In this document: positions 42,999 to 52,813 of the stretch, piece after piece
Position numbering within the stretch: the first letter of the stretch is position 1
How the letters are laid out: every line of letters begins with the position of its first letter
From: Flavisolibacter sp.
GTDB taxonomy: Bacteria > Bacteroidota > Bacteroidia > Chitinophagales > Chitinophagaceae
Assembly: GCA_028288675.1 (NCBI GenBank)
Contig: JAQBNG010000047.1
Span: 1-61,405 of the forward strand
DNA length: 61,405 nucleotides
Direction: 5' to 3'
The notes under the pieces: model-generated
The model's database searches: none
What the model saw: only the letters and a program-made list of their open reading frames with translations
Told to the model about the DNA's origin: nothing
Program-made: the position numbers and the translations under genes

Positions 42999-45446
42999 AT
43001 GATTCGTAATTACCTAAAGATTGCCTGGCGCAACCTGATGAAAAATAAAGTTTTTTCTTTTATAAACATCTTCGGTTTAGCGGTAGGCCTTACCTGTTGT
43101 ATTCTTATTTCTCTCTACATCTATCACGAGACCAGCTATGACAAACACCTGCCAAACGGTGACCGGATCTACCAATTGGGCACCACTTTCATTGACCAGG
43201 GTGTTGAAGAAAAGGGTACCAATACATCAGCGCCTTTGGGAGCAATGTTGCAGCATGAATTTCCAGAGGTGGAAGCTTCCACAAGAATTTTGTCACTGTT
43301 CAGGGATGATAAAACGCTTTTCCAGGTAAAGAAAGCAAATGGAGCACTGGTATCTTTTTATGAAACAAAAGGCCTGCTTGCCGACTCTAACTTTTTTCAA
43401 ATTATTAATTACACATTTAAGGAAGGTAATCCGCAAACAGCACTGATTGCAGCTAACTCGGTAGTGATCAGCGAAGGCCTGGCTAACAAGCTTTTTGGCA
43501 GTGAAGCGGCACTCGATAAAATGGTACGAATCAGCAGCAGCACAAACGGTGATAGTACGTTTCGTGTGACTGGCGTTTTCGCTGCGCCTCAAGGTCCTTC
43601 ACATATTGATGCGAACTTCTTTATTTCATTCAGGGGTGGCAATATGAACGGCTTTGTTAACGACAATCCGAGTTTAGTCAACAACAATATGTTTAATACA
43701 TATGTGTTGCTGAAAGAAGGATCGGACGTAGTAAAGTTGCAGCAAAAGTTTCCTGCTTTTATTCAGCGCCATTTGGGAGAACAGCTAAAACAAATGGGTA
43801 AGCAACGAGCTTACTTTATGACACCTGTCGCTGCTATTCATCTATCCGGAATTGGTAGTGGCATTGCGTCTAACGGCAGTAAAACCACCTTATTTATACT
43901 TGCTTCTATTGCTGTTCTTACGTTGCTGATCGCCTGCATTAATTTTATGAACCTTTCCACTGCCAACTCAGCTAAACGTGCTTCGGAGGTTGGTGTTCGT
44001 AAAGTATTGGGTGCGCAAAAAGCTTCTTTGCTTCGCCAGTTTTTAGGCGAGTCGTTGGTGATGGCATTTATAGCACTAATATTGGCCGCTGCTATAACAA
44101 TTTTGCTGTTACCCATCTTTGAAAAAGTGGCCGGTAAAACACTCATCATTCCTTTTCAGCAAAAAATAATTCTTGGTGGCTTATTTATTTTGCTGGCCCT
44201 TGTTACAGGCTTGTTAGCCGGAAGTTACCCTGCGTTTTATCTCTCTTCTTTCAAGCCAATTAAAGTGCTAAAAGGAAAATTCAGTAATTCGCTGGCTGCT
44301 GTTTCACTGCGAAAAGGATTAGTTGTTTTTCAATTTGTGATTTCTATTGTTTTAATTATTGCTTCGGTTGTGATAGCTAACCAGATGCGTTTTTTACGCC
44401 TGAAAGACCTGGGCTTTGTAAAGGAGCAGCAAATTATTGTGCCCTTACGAACTGCTACAGCAAAGGATAATGCTTCGGCATTTAAGAATGAGGCATCCAA
44501 TCAAGCTAGCATTAGTTCTATTGGTGCAGGCATGGCTTACCCCGGTATATTTCATCCGCAGGACTGGCTAATGTACCCGCAGGGAAAAACAATGAATAAC
44601 TCCAAATCGGTTTATATCAACATGGTGGACGATAACTTTTTACAGACATTGGGTGTTCAATTAATAGCCGGAAGATTATTTTCCAAAGACTTTCCTGCAG
44701 ACACGCTAACCCGTTTTGTAGTGAATGAAGAAACGGTAAAAAGCTTTGGTTTTGCTTCGCCGCAGGCAGCCATAGGCAAATGGCTGGCGTTTGATTCAGA
44801 TGGAGAGCAACAGCAGTTTACTATCATCGGTGTGGTGAAAAACTTTCACTTTAAAGATCTACATGAATCCATTGAACCATTTGCAATGCGGTGGTATAAC
44901 GATGCTGGCTTTAATTATTTGCTTGCCCGTTCAAAGGGAGAAAATGTAAAACAATCATTGGCTGGTTTAGAAGCAACCTGGAAAAAGCTTAACCCTAATG
45001 AGCCGTTTGAATACAGCTTTCTCGATCTTGATTTTCAAAAAAATTATGAAGCCGAAGAGCGGCAATCGAGCCTTATCAACTACTTCACTATTGTGGCTAT
45101 CATTATTTCGTGCCTTGGGCTATTTGGCCTTGCCACGTTTACAGCAGAACAACGTACGAAAGAAATTGGCATACGCAAGGTTTTGGGTGCAAGCGTGTAC
45201 GGTGTAGTTGCTTTATTGTCGAAAGATTTTTTGAAGCTCGTGCTGGTAGCTGTTGTAATTGCTTCGCCGCTGGCGTGGTGGGGAATGACCAGGTGGCTGC
45301 AAAATTTTGCCTACCAAACATCCATCAGTTGGCAGGTGTTCGTCATCACTACCCTTATGGCCCTTTTCATTGCTTTCGCTACTATCAGTTTCCAGGCAAT
45401 CAGGTCCGCACTTGCCAACCCGGTAAAAAGTTTACGGACCCAATAA
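42999..45446 (+). CDS. FtsX/MacB-type permease 1 of 6 (815 aa)
   Basis: A fused double MacB-like permease with no ATP-binding domain. Layout: one membrane helix near residues 21-42, a periplasmic MacB-type core, three helices (about 295-318, 345-370, 390-415), a further helix (about 440-465), a second periplasmic core, then three C-terminal helices (from about 693). Two cytoplasmic ATPase-contact segments are RASEVGVRKVLGA (about 326) and RTKEIGIRKVLGA (about 719). The last residues NPVKSLRTQ match the other five. It would span the inner membrane as a complete core and partner with ATPase 1 and/or 2. First of six; substrate unknown. Confidence 0.9.
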   Translation: MIRNYLKIAWRNLMKNKVFSFINIFGLAVGLTCCILISLYIYHETSYDKHLPNGDRIYQLGTTFIDQGVEEKGTNTSAPLGAMLQHEFPEVEASTRILSLFRDDKTLFQVKKANGALVSFYETKGLLADSNFFQIINYTFKEGNPQTALIAANSVVISEGLANKLFGSEAALDKMVRISSSTNGDSTFRVTGVFAAPQGPSHIDANFFISFRGGNMNGFVNDNPSLVNNNMFNTYVLLKEGSDVVKLQQKFPAFIQRHLGEQLKQMGKQRAYFMTPVAAIHLSGIGSGIASNGSKTTLFILASIAVLTLLIACINFMNLSTANSAKRASEVGVRKVLGAQKASLLRQFLGESLVMAFIALILAAAITILLLPIFEKVAGKTLIIPFQQKIILGGLFILLALVTGLLAGSYPAFYLSSFKPIKVLKGKFSNSLAAVSLRKGLVVFQFVISIVLIIASVVIANQMRFLRLKDLGFVKEQQIIVPLRTATAKDNASAFKNEASNQASISSIGAGMAYPGIFHPQDWLMYPQGKTMNNSKSVYINMVDDNFLQTLGVQLIAGRLFSKDFPADTLTRFVVNEETVKSFGFASPQAAIGKWLAFDSDGEQQQFTIIGVVKNFHFKDLHESIEPFAMRWYNDAGFNYLLARSKGENVKQSLAGLEATWKKLNPNEPFEYSFLDLDFQKNYEAEERQSSLINYFTIVAIIISCLGLFGLATFTAEQRTKEIGIRKVLGASVYGVVALLSKDFLKLVLVAVVIASPLAWWGMTRWLQNFAYQTSISWQVFVITTLMALFIAFATISFQAIRSALANPVKSLRTQ

Positions 45447-45469
45447 AAATTTAAAAAATCGGTAACCAT

Positions 45470-45517
45470 GTATTGCCAGTGGTTCTACGATCATAACAAA
45501 GCAAGGAACGGCAATAC
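45470..45517 (+). repeat. Intra-operon hairpin between permeases 1 and 2
   Basis: GTATTGCC (45470-45477) pairs with GGCAATAC (45510-45517), with extra GTTC/GAAC pairing beyond a bulge. No T-run follows. It lies within the 116-base gap before permease 2 and might affect expression of the downstream genes. Confidence 0.45.
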
Positions 45518-45562
45518 TTTAATACTGGGAAAAGATTAGAAAAAACACTAAACATTTTTGAT

Positions 45563-47977
45563 ATGTTCAGAAATTATTTAAAAACAGCTTATCGCAATTT
45601 GCTCCGTTACAAGGGTTTTGCTGCTATCAATATTCTCAGTCTTACCATTGGCATCATTGGTTGCCTGGTGATTGGATTGTTTGTATGGGATGAAAAACAG
45701 TTTGATAAGAACATACCCGGTGCAGAAAATATCTACCGCATTTACGACGAAAGAAAAGATAATAATGCCACTACCTATCATGCACCTGTGGCGCCGGTAT
45801 ATGCCACGTTCATGCAACAACAATATCCCGAAGTGGATATAACGGCAAGGATGATGATGTTGGGGAATGATAGATTTTTAATGGAAGTTGACGGCCGGAA
45901 AGCTTATGAAGAAAAAGGAAAATTTGTTGACCCCTCTTTCTTCCAGGTGTTTTCTTTAAAGCTTAGTAAAGGTGATGCTGCAACCGCTTTGACAACACCA
46001 AAATCAATTGTACTGAATGAAGATTTGGCTAACCGTTATTTTGGTAAAGCAGACCCTGTTGGCAAAACAATTTATATTGATAAAGACACTTTTGAAGTAA
46101 AAGGTGTGATGGCAGGCCTGCCTTCACATTTTCACCTCGACTTTAATTACCTGATGCCCATTTCTGCCGCAGGTGTAGCTCCCGAAAGAATGCAGCGTTG
46201 GACATGGCATCAATTCTTCACTTACATAAAACTAAAACCCGGTACTAACGTTGAGCAACTACAAAACAAATTCCAGGCACAAGTCAAAAAACAGGTAGAG
46301 ATTATTGAGAGAAATTCAACCTTCCTGCCATTCTTTCAACCCTTGAAAGATGTTCATCTAAAGTCTGCGGATTTTATCTACGATAATGCCATCCGCGGCA
46401 ACGAGAGTTATGTAAAAGGCCTGACCATTATTGCCTTGTTTGTATTGGTCATTGCCTGCTTCAATTTTATCAACCTGGCAACGGCAAGATCATTCAGAAG
46501 AGCGAAAGAAATAGGTGTGCGGAAAGTGGTTGGCGCCGATCGCAGGCAACTCATTTTTCAGTTCATCATTGAAACCGTTTTGCTCTCTGTGCTTTCGATG
46601 GTGCTTGCTATAATCGCCACTTTGTTTATTGTTCCTGCTTTAAATGAATTTACCGGCAAGTCAATCAGCTTTAATCCTGTGGCCAATCCTGTAGTAGCAT
46701 TATTGATGCTTGCAGCAGGATCTGCCATTGGTGCGCTGGCAGGTGTTTATCCTGCTTTGGTGCTATCCGGTTTTCAGCCCATTAAAGTATTAAAGAACAT
46801 GAAAGTTGCAGGTGGCAGCAGCAGCTGGTTGAGGCCAGCGTTAGTAGTAGTGCAGTTTTCACTTTCCGTATTGCTGATTGTTTCAACCATTATCGTATAC
46901 AGGCAAATAAAATATTTAAACAACAAAGACCTTGGTTTTAATAAAGAACAGGTGCTTTACTTTCAAGTGAAGGGTGATGTTGGTGAGAAAGTGGAAGCTT
47001 TCAAGTCGGAGTTAAAAAAATCCCCGGGTATTGTATCGGTTACATCGGGTTATGGTTTGCCCGGCGATGCGTTTGCAGGCGATGGTGTCAGCATCGCAAC
47101 AAAAGATGGCATGAAGGAACAATCCGCCAACGTATTTCTTGCCGATCATGAGTATGTAAAAACGTTGGGATTGAAACTGATTGCCGGAAGGGATTTTTCG
47201 AAAGAAATGGCAACCGATGAAAGAGAGGCATTTATCATTAATGAAACGGCTGTAAAAGAATGGGGGTACGGCACGCCTGAAAAAGCTATCGGGCAGCCTA
47301 TACACTGGAATGAATGGAGCCCTGTTGATTCTTTAAACCCTGTGAAGGAAGGTAAAGTGATTGGGGTGGTGCAGGACTTTCATTACAAAAGCCTGCACGA
47401 AAAAGTAACCGCGTCAGTGATACAAATGTATCCCCGGGTAACAGCTACCGTTGCGGCAAAAATGAAGACTGCTGATATGAAGAACACTATCGCTTACATT
47501 ACAAAGACATGGAATGCGTTTGCTCCAGGATATCCGCTCGATTATAAGTTTATAGATGATAGCTATGGTAAGATGTATAAAGCAGAAGAAAGCCTTGGAA
47601 GCCTTATCTGGATATTTACCATCATGGCCATATTTATTGGCTGCATGGGATTATTTGGATTGGCTGCCTTTAGCGCCGAACAACGCATAAAAGAAATAGG
47701 CATTCGCAAGGTACTTGGCGCATCCGTCTTTAACATCACTGCTCTTCTATCAAAAAATTTTGTAAAGCTGGTTTTGATTTCATCATTGATTGCTTTCCCT
47801 ATTGCCTGGTGGGCTATGAATAAATGGCTGGAAGATTATGAATATCGCATTACGATCAGTTGGTGGGTTTTTGTTGTAGCCGGTGTTGCTGCTTTATTTA
47901 TTGCATTGCTGACAGTAGGGTTCCAGGCTATAAAAGCAGCCATCGCTAATCCTGTAAAAAGTTTACGCACAGAATAA
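45563..47977 (+). CDS. FtsX/MacB-type permease 2 of 6 (804 aa)
   Basis: Same eight-helix fused layout as permease 1. The ATPase-contact segments are RAKEIGVRKVVGA in the N half and RIKEIGIRKVLGA in the C half, and the chain ends NPVKSLRTE. The opening FRNYLKTAYRNLLRYKG is shared in form with all six. The periplasmic regions differ widely from permease 1 by eye, as expected if substrate or partner specificity lies there. It is 116 bases downstream of permease 1, while the next permease follows after only 11 bases. Confidence 0.9.
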   Translation: MFRNYLKTAYRNLLRYKGFAAINILSLTIGIIGCLVIGLFVWDEKQFDKNIPGAENIYRIYDERKDNNATTYHAPVAPVYATFMQQQYPEVDITARMMMLGNDRFLMEVDGRKAYEEKGKFVDPSFFQVFSLKLSKGDAATALTTPKSIVLNEDLANRYFGKADPVGKTIYIDKDTFEVKGVMAGLPSHFHLDFNYLMPISAAGVAPERMQRWTWHQFFTYIKLKPGTNVEQLQNKFQAQVKKQVEIIERNSTFLPFFQPLKDVHLKSADFIYDNAIRGNESYVKGLTIIALFVLVIACFNFINLATARSFRRAKEIGVRKVVGADRRQLIFQFIIETVLLSVLSMVLAIIATLFIVPALNEFTGKSISFNPVANPVVALLMLAAGSAIGALAGVYPALVLSGFQPIKVLKNMKVAGGSSSWLRPALVVVQFSLSVLLIVSTIIVYRQIKYLNNKDLGFNKEQVLYFQVKGDVGEKVEAFKSELKKSPGIVSVTSGYGLPGDAFAGDGVSIATKDGMKEQSANVFLADHEYVKTLGLKLIAGRDFSKEMATDEREAFIINETAVKEWGYGTPEKAIGQPIHWNEWSPVDSLNPVKEGKVIGVVQDFHYKSLHEKVTASVIQMYPRVTATVAAKMKTADMKNTIAYITKTWNAFAPGYPLDYKFIDDSYGKMYKAEESLGSLIWIFTIMAIFIGCMGLFGLAAFSAEQRIKEIGIRKVLGASVFNITALLSKNFVKLVLISSLIAFPIAWWAMNKWLEDYEYRITISWWVFVVAGVAALFIALLTVGFQAIKAAIANPVKSLRTE

Positions 47978-47988
47978 ATTACCACAGC

Positions 47989-50400
47989 ATGTTCAAAAAT
48001 TATTTTAAAACAGCTTTCAGGAACCTGGTCAAGCACAAAGTATTCTCAGCGATAAACATCTTTGGGCTTGCCATTGGTATTGCCGCTTGTTTGATGATCC
48101 TTCAGTTTGTGCGTTTTGAAAGGAGCTATGATGACTTTCATATAAATGGGGACCGCATCTTCCGTTTGCAGCAAGACCGATATAATGAAGGAAAGCTAAG
48201 TACGCAATGGGCAGGCGGGGCTGCCGGTGTTGGCGTGGCTGTGAAAGAAAGCATACCCGAAGTGGAAGCCTTTGCCAGGCTCAAATCAGCAGATGGTGTG
48301 GTGAGTTACGGGGAGAACAAATTCCGTGAGGAGAAAATGTATTTTGCCAATGACGGCTTTCTCCCGATGTTCTCTTATAACGTTATTCTTGGGAAAAAGG
48401 AAGGTGCGTTAAAAGAACCAAATACAGCTGTTATCACGACGGCTGTAGCCAAAAAATATTTTGGTAATGAAGATCCGTTGGGGAAAGTCATCAGCCTAAA
48501 TAAAGACGCGGATTTTAAGGTTACTGCTGTTGTTGCGGATATGCCACTCAACACGCATTTAAAATTCAGTGTGCTGTTTTCCTATCCCACCTATGTGGCA
48601 CTCACAAGTCCTGATGCGGAAACAACGTTTAACTGGGATGGCTTTCTGACCTATGTTTTACTGAAAGAAAGCGCTGATCCAAAAAAAGTGGAAGCAAAGA
48701 TTGCACAGGCGGTTGAAAGAAAAGTAGGAGAAGAATACAAAAAGAGAAATGAGTCGGTTGAATACAAACTTCAGCCCCTGAAAGACATTCATCTTTATTC
48801 GGCCTACATGTCTGAAGCAGAGCCAAACGGTGATGGAAAGGCAGTGAATTTCCTGCTGATCATTTCTATTTTTATCATTGTTATTGCATGGATAAATTAT
48901 GTCAACCTCTCTACAGCACGATCATTGGAAAGAGCACGGGAAGTGGGTGTCCGCAAAGTAATGGGTTCGTACCGTTTGCAATTAATTCGCCAGTTTCTTT
49001 TCGAGTCACTTTTGATTAATTTTCTCGCCGTTGTACTGGCGCTAATCATCATCGTCGCATCGTTGCCACTTTTTAATTCGCTGACAGGTAAGCAGATCAC
49101 TTTTTCTTTGCTTGCCGATGTTAGGTTCTGGCTTGCACTTGTTATCATTTTTATTGGTGGAACCTTTCTCTCCGGGTTATATCCTGCCTTTGTGCTTTCT
49201 TCCTTCAGGCCAATTGAAGTGCTAAAAGGAAAGTTGTCGAAAACGTCACATGGTGCGTGGTTGCGCCAGGCACTTGTCATTACACAGTTCGCCGCTTCTG
49301 TAGCCCTGATGGTTGGAACCTTTACTATCTATCGTCAATTAAACTACATGAAGAGCCAGGAGTTGGGTGTGGAGATCAATCAAACGCTGGTGTTTCGCGG
49401 ACCAAGTGTTACGGACAGTACGTATGAAAAGAAACTTTCGGCTTTTAAAAATGAATTACTTCTTCATCCTGCTATAAAAAAAGTCACTGCTTCCTCTGAT
49501 GTTCCGGGCAACAAAGTTGGATGGAATGCCGGCGGAATAAGGCTTGTTGGAAGTGATCCAAATAAATCGCAACAATACCGGGTGTTTGGAGTAGATCATG
49601 ATTTTATCGAGGCTTACGGATTGAAAATAGTAAAAGGAAGAGACTTTGATGAAAAGTTCGGATCCGATTCATCTGCCGTTGTTTTTAATGAAGCTGCTAT
49701 TAAACTATTGGGTGTAAACAAGCCCGAAGACGCCTTGAATAAGAAGATTGATTTCTGGGGCGAAGAATTTACAATTGTTGGTATTGTAAGCAATCATCAC
49801 CAGGAATCGCTGAAGCAGGATTTTGATGCCTACATCTTTCGTTTGTCCCCCAATGCTGATAACTACTATTCATTAAAAATAAATGCAGCCACCGGCTCTG
49901 TCAACGATGTTATTAAAACAGCAGAAAAAAAATGGGCAACGTTTTTTCCCGGCAACCCGTTTGAATACTTTTTTCTCAACGATCATTTTGCTGCACAGTA
50001 TAAAGCCGATGAGCAGTTTGGAAAAACCTTCGGGTTGTTCGCCTTTCTTGCCATCATTATCGCTTGCCTCGGATTATTTGGACTGGCTTCTTTTGTCACC
50101 ACACAACGCACAAAGGAAATTGGTATCCGTAAAATTTCCGGAGCCAGCATTTCATCCATTGTCGTGTTGCTGACAAGGGATTTTATCAAACCCATTTTAA
50201 TTGCATTTGCCATAGCAACACCCATCACTTATTATCTATTGATTCAATGGCTGCAGAACTATGCGTTTAAAACCGATGTGACATTCTGGATGTTCCTCAT
50301 TCCTTGCTTGCTGATTTTGCTGATAGCGGTGGTAACTGTCAGTACGCAAACTATCAGGGCGGCATCAGCCAGCCCGGTAAAAAGTTTACGAACAGAATAA
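47989..50400 (+). CDS. FtsX/MacB-type permease 3 of 6 (803 aa)
   Basis: Fused double-core permease. ATPase-contact segments: RAREVGVRKVMGS (N half) and RTKEIGIRKISGA (C half), the latter more divergent than in its paralogues. It ends ASPVKSLRTE, with Ala-Ser in place of Ala-Asn. Helix pattern and length match the others. It begins 11 bases after permease 2 and is followed by permease 4 after 12 bases. Confidence 0.9.
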   Translation: MFKNYFKTAFRNLVKHKVFSAINIFGLAIGIAACLMILQFVRFERSYDDFHINGDRIFRLQQDRYNEGKLSTQWAGGAAGVGVAVKESIPEVEAFARLKSADGVVSYGENKFREEKMYFANDGFLPMFSYNVILGKKEGALKEPNTAVITTAVAKKYFGNEDPLGKVISLNKDADFKVTAVVADMPLNTHLKFSVLFSYPTYVALTSPDAETTFNWDGFLTYVLLKESADPKKVEAKIAQAVERKVGEEYKKRNESVEYKLQPLKDIHLYSAYMSEAEPNGDGKAVNFLLIISIFIIVIAWINYVNLSTARSLERAREVGVRKVMGSYRLQLIRQFLFESLLINFLAVVLALIIIVASLPLFNSLTGKQITFSLLADVRFWLALVIIFIGGTFLSGLYPAFVLSSFRPIEVLKGKLSKTSHGAWLRQALVITQFAASVALMVGTFTIYRQLNYMKSQELGVEINQTLVFRGPSVTDSTYEKKLSAFKNELLLHPAIKKVTASSDVPGNKVGWNAGGIRLVGSDPNKSQQYRVFGVDHDFIEAYGLKIVKGRDFDEKFGSDSSAVVFNEAAIKLLGVNKPEDALNKKIDFWGEEFTIVGIVSNHHQESLKQDFDAYIFRLSPNADNYYSLKINAATGSVNDVIKTAEKKWATFFPGNPFEYFFLNDHFAAQYKADEQFGKTFGLFAFLAIIIACLGLFGLASFVTTQRTKEIGIRKISGASISSIVVLLTRDFIKPILIAFAIATPITYYLLIQWLQNYAFKTDVTFWMFLIPCLLILLIAVVTVSTQTIRAASASPVKSLRTE

Positions 50401-50412
50401 AACCTGCGTGTT

Positions 50413-52803
50413 ATGATAAGTAACTATTTTAAAATTGCTTTACGGCATCTCAAAAAAAACAAGCTCTATGCTTTTGTAAACATTGCAGGTTTGGCTATTG
50501 GTATAGCCAGTTGTCTGTTGATCGGAATTTACATCTGGCAGGAACTGAGCTATGACCGCTTTCATAAAAATGCAGAACGAATTACAAGAGTAACATGGCA
50601 ATACAATTTTGGCGATGCGGAAACCAAAACGGCAAATACAGGAACGAAAGTGGGCCCTCAATTCCGGCGCACCTTTCCAGAGGTAGAAACCTATGTTCGT
50701 TTATTAAAATATCCCCGCGTTTTAAAGTATGAGGATAAGGTTTTTGAAGAGAAGAATTTCTTGTATGGCGATTCTGCTTTTTTTTCAATGTTCACTTTCC
50801 CGCTACTGAAGGGAAACCCTGCTACCGTTTTAGATGCACCTGAAAAACTGGTGATGACACAATCTATGGCAAATAAATATTTCGGTAATTCTGATCCTAT
50901 CGGTAAAACCGTAAATGTAGGAGGTACAAAAGATTTCGTTGTTACCGGTATTGTGGCTGATGCGCCTGAAAATTCGCAAATACAATTTGATTTTATCGGG
51001 TCTTTTACAACGTTGAATGCTTCAAAAACAGAGAAGTGGAACGAAGCTAATTATATAACTTATTTGCTGCTTCAGCAGAAAGCGCAGTTAGCGCCTTTGC
51101 AGCAAAAGGTTGCCGAGTATGCTAAGAAAGTGGGGAAAGAGGAAATGCAGGTAGAGGGAAATAATTACATGACTTTCCACCTAGAGCCCTTAACAAAAGT
51201 GCATTTGTATTCGAAGCTTGATGATGGTCTTGAGCCAAACAACAACATTGTGTATATCTATATTCTTGCAGCGGTGGCCTTGCTGATACTGTTGGTGGCC
51301 GGTGTGAATTATACCAACCTTAGTACAGCGCAATCTGCTGGCCGTAGTGCAGAAATTGGAATGCGCAAAGTAATGGGAGCCAGGAAGTGGCAGGTGTTCA
51401 ACCAGTTTATCTGTGAATCTTTTGTTCTTACTCTTTTTGCCGTTATACTGGCCTTAGGATTATCCGCTATTTTGTTGCCTTATTTTAATGAGCTATCTGG
51501 AAAAGACTTAGAAAGGAAAATCCTGTTTTCTCCTTTAACCTTAGGTGGCCTCCTTATTCTGGCTATTCTTGTAACGTTCACAGCGGGTGCTTATCCCGCA
51601 TTGGTCCTTTCAAACAGTAAGATCATCCAAATACTTAAGTCCGGGTTTCGCTTGACCAGCTCTGGTGGTTTGCGTAAATCATTGATCGTATTGCAGTTCG
51701 TTATTTCAATCTTTTTAATTGTTTCCACCATCGTTATTCTACAGCAGCTTTCTTACATACAAAACAAAGCACTTGGTTATAATAAAGAGCAGGTGCTTGT
51801 ATTGCCTTTAGACGCTAAAGTCCTGGACCAATATGATGATTTTAAGCAAGCCTTTTCAAGAAGTCCGGGTGTTCTATCTGTTGGAGGCGCCTACGAGTCA
51901 CCAACGGATATTGGTTGGGGTGATGGACTGACAAGTGTAAGTGATGGAAAAAAAATCTCCATTAATGCATTACCGGCAGATGAGAGTATTGTAAAAACAC
52001 TGGAGCTGCAAATTATTGCAGGATCAGATTACACCCTGACCGATGTGCAGCAGTTTGATACTTCTGACAATGGAAATAATATCCGTTACCAGTTCATGCT
52101 AAATGAAAGTGCTGTAAAAGCGTTTGGCTGGACGCCGCAGGAAGCTATCGGTAAAAAAGTGGCCAAGGGAAGAGAAGGTGTGATAAAAGCGGTGGTGAAA
52201 GATTTTCATTTTCGCTCTTTTCACGAAGAGATTAAGCCGCTTGCCATTTTCCTTGACAGACAAATGTTAGGTTGTTTTTTTGTGAAGGTTGCCGATAATA
52301 ACCTGCCTGGTACATTAAGCTCTCTCGAGAAAACATGGAAACAAAGAGTGCCAAACCGGCCATTTGAATATAGCTTTCTGGATGAAGAATATAATGCACT
52401 GTACAAAACAGAGCAACGTACAGCAAGTGTATTTACAACTTTTTCCACACTGGCCATTTTACTCGCCTGCCTGGGTTTGTTTGCGCTGACAGCTTATGTT
52501 ATGGTGCAACGGACAAAGGAAATTGGCATCCGAAAAGTGTTTGGTGCCACTGTGACCGATATCCTTACCCTGGTTTCAAAAGATTTTTTGAAGCTGATAC
52601 TGATCTCCATGGTTATCTCCATACCTGTTGCATTGTATGCTATCAATATATGGCTGAAAGATTTTGCCTATCGCATTACTGTTGAATGGTGGGTGTTTCC
52701 ATTAGCAGGTTTATTGGCCATACTTATTGCCTTTTTTGCCATCAGTTACCAGGCAATAAAAGCGGCTGTTGCTAACCCTGTAAAAAGTTTAAGAACTGAA
52801 TAA
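50413..52803 (+). CDS. FtsX/MacB-type permease 4 of 6 (796 aa)
   Basis: Fused double-core permease, the shortest of the six. Contact segments are RSAEIGMRKVMGA and RTKEIGIRKVFGA; it ends NPVKSLRTE. The N half has RSAEIGM where the others have RAxE(I/V)G(V/I), so its first ATPase contact is the most changed of the set. It begins 12 bases after permease 3 and ends 10 before permease 5, so the block from permease 2 to permease 5 has the spacing of a co-translated unit. Confidence 0.9.
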   Translation: MISNYFKIALRHLKKNKLYAFVNIAGLAIGIASCLLIGIYIWQELSYDRFHKNAERITRVTWQYNFGDAETKTANTGTKVGPQFRRTFPEVETYVRLLKYPRVLKYEDKVFEEKNFLYGDSAFFSMFTFPLLKGNPATVLDAPEKLVMTQSMANKYFGNSDPIGKTVNVGGTKDFVVTGIVADAPENSQIQFDFIGSFTTLNASKTEKWNEANYITYLLLQQKAQLAPLQQKVAEYAKKVGKEEMQVEGNNYMTFHLEPLTKVHLYSKLDDGLEPNNNIVYIYILAAVALLILLVAGVNYTNLSTAQSAGRSAEIGMRKVMGARKWQVFNQFICESFVLTLFAVILALGLSAILLPYFNELSGKDLERKILFSPLTLGGLLILAILVTFTAGAYPALVLSNSKIIQILKSGFRLTSSGGLRKSLIVLQFVISIFLIVSTIVILQQLSYIQNKALGYNKEQVLVLPLDAKVLDQYDDFKQAFSRSPGVLSVGGAYESPTDIGWGDGLTSVSDGKKISINALPADESIVKTLELQIIAGSDYTLTDVQQFDTSDNGNNIRYQFMLNESAVKAFGWTPQEAIGKKVAKGREGVIKAVVKDFHFRSFHEEIKPLAIFLDRQMLGCFFVKVADNNLPGTLSSLEKTWKQRVPNRPFEYSFLDEEYNALYKTEQRTASVFTTFSTLAILLACLGLFALTAYVMVQRTKEIGIRKVFGATVTDILTLVSKDFLKLILISMVISIPVALYAINIWLKDFAYRITVEWWVFPLAGLLAILIAFFAISYQAIKAAVANPVKSLRTE

Positions 52804-52813
52804 ATGAATTAGC

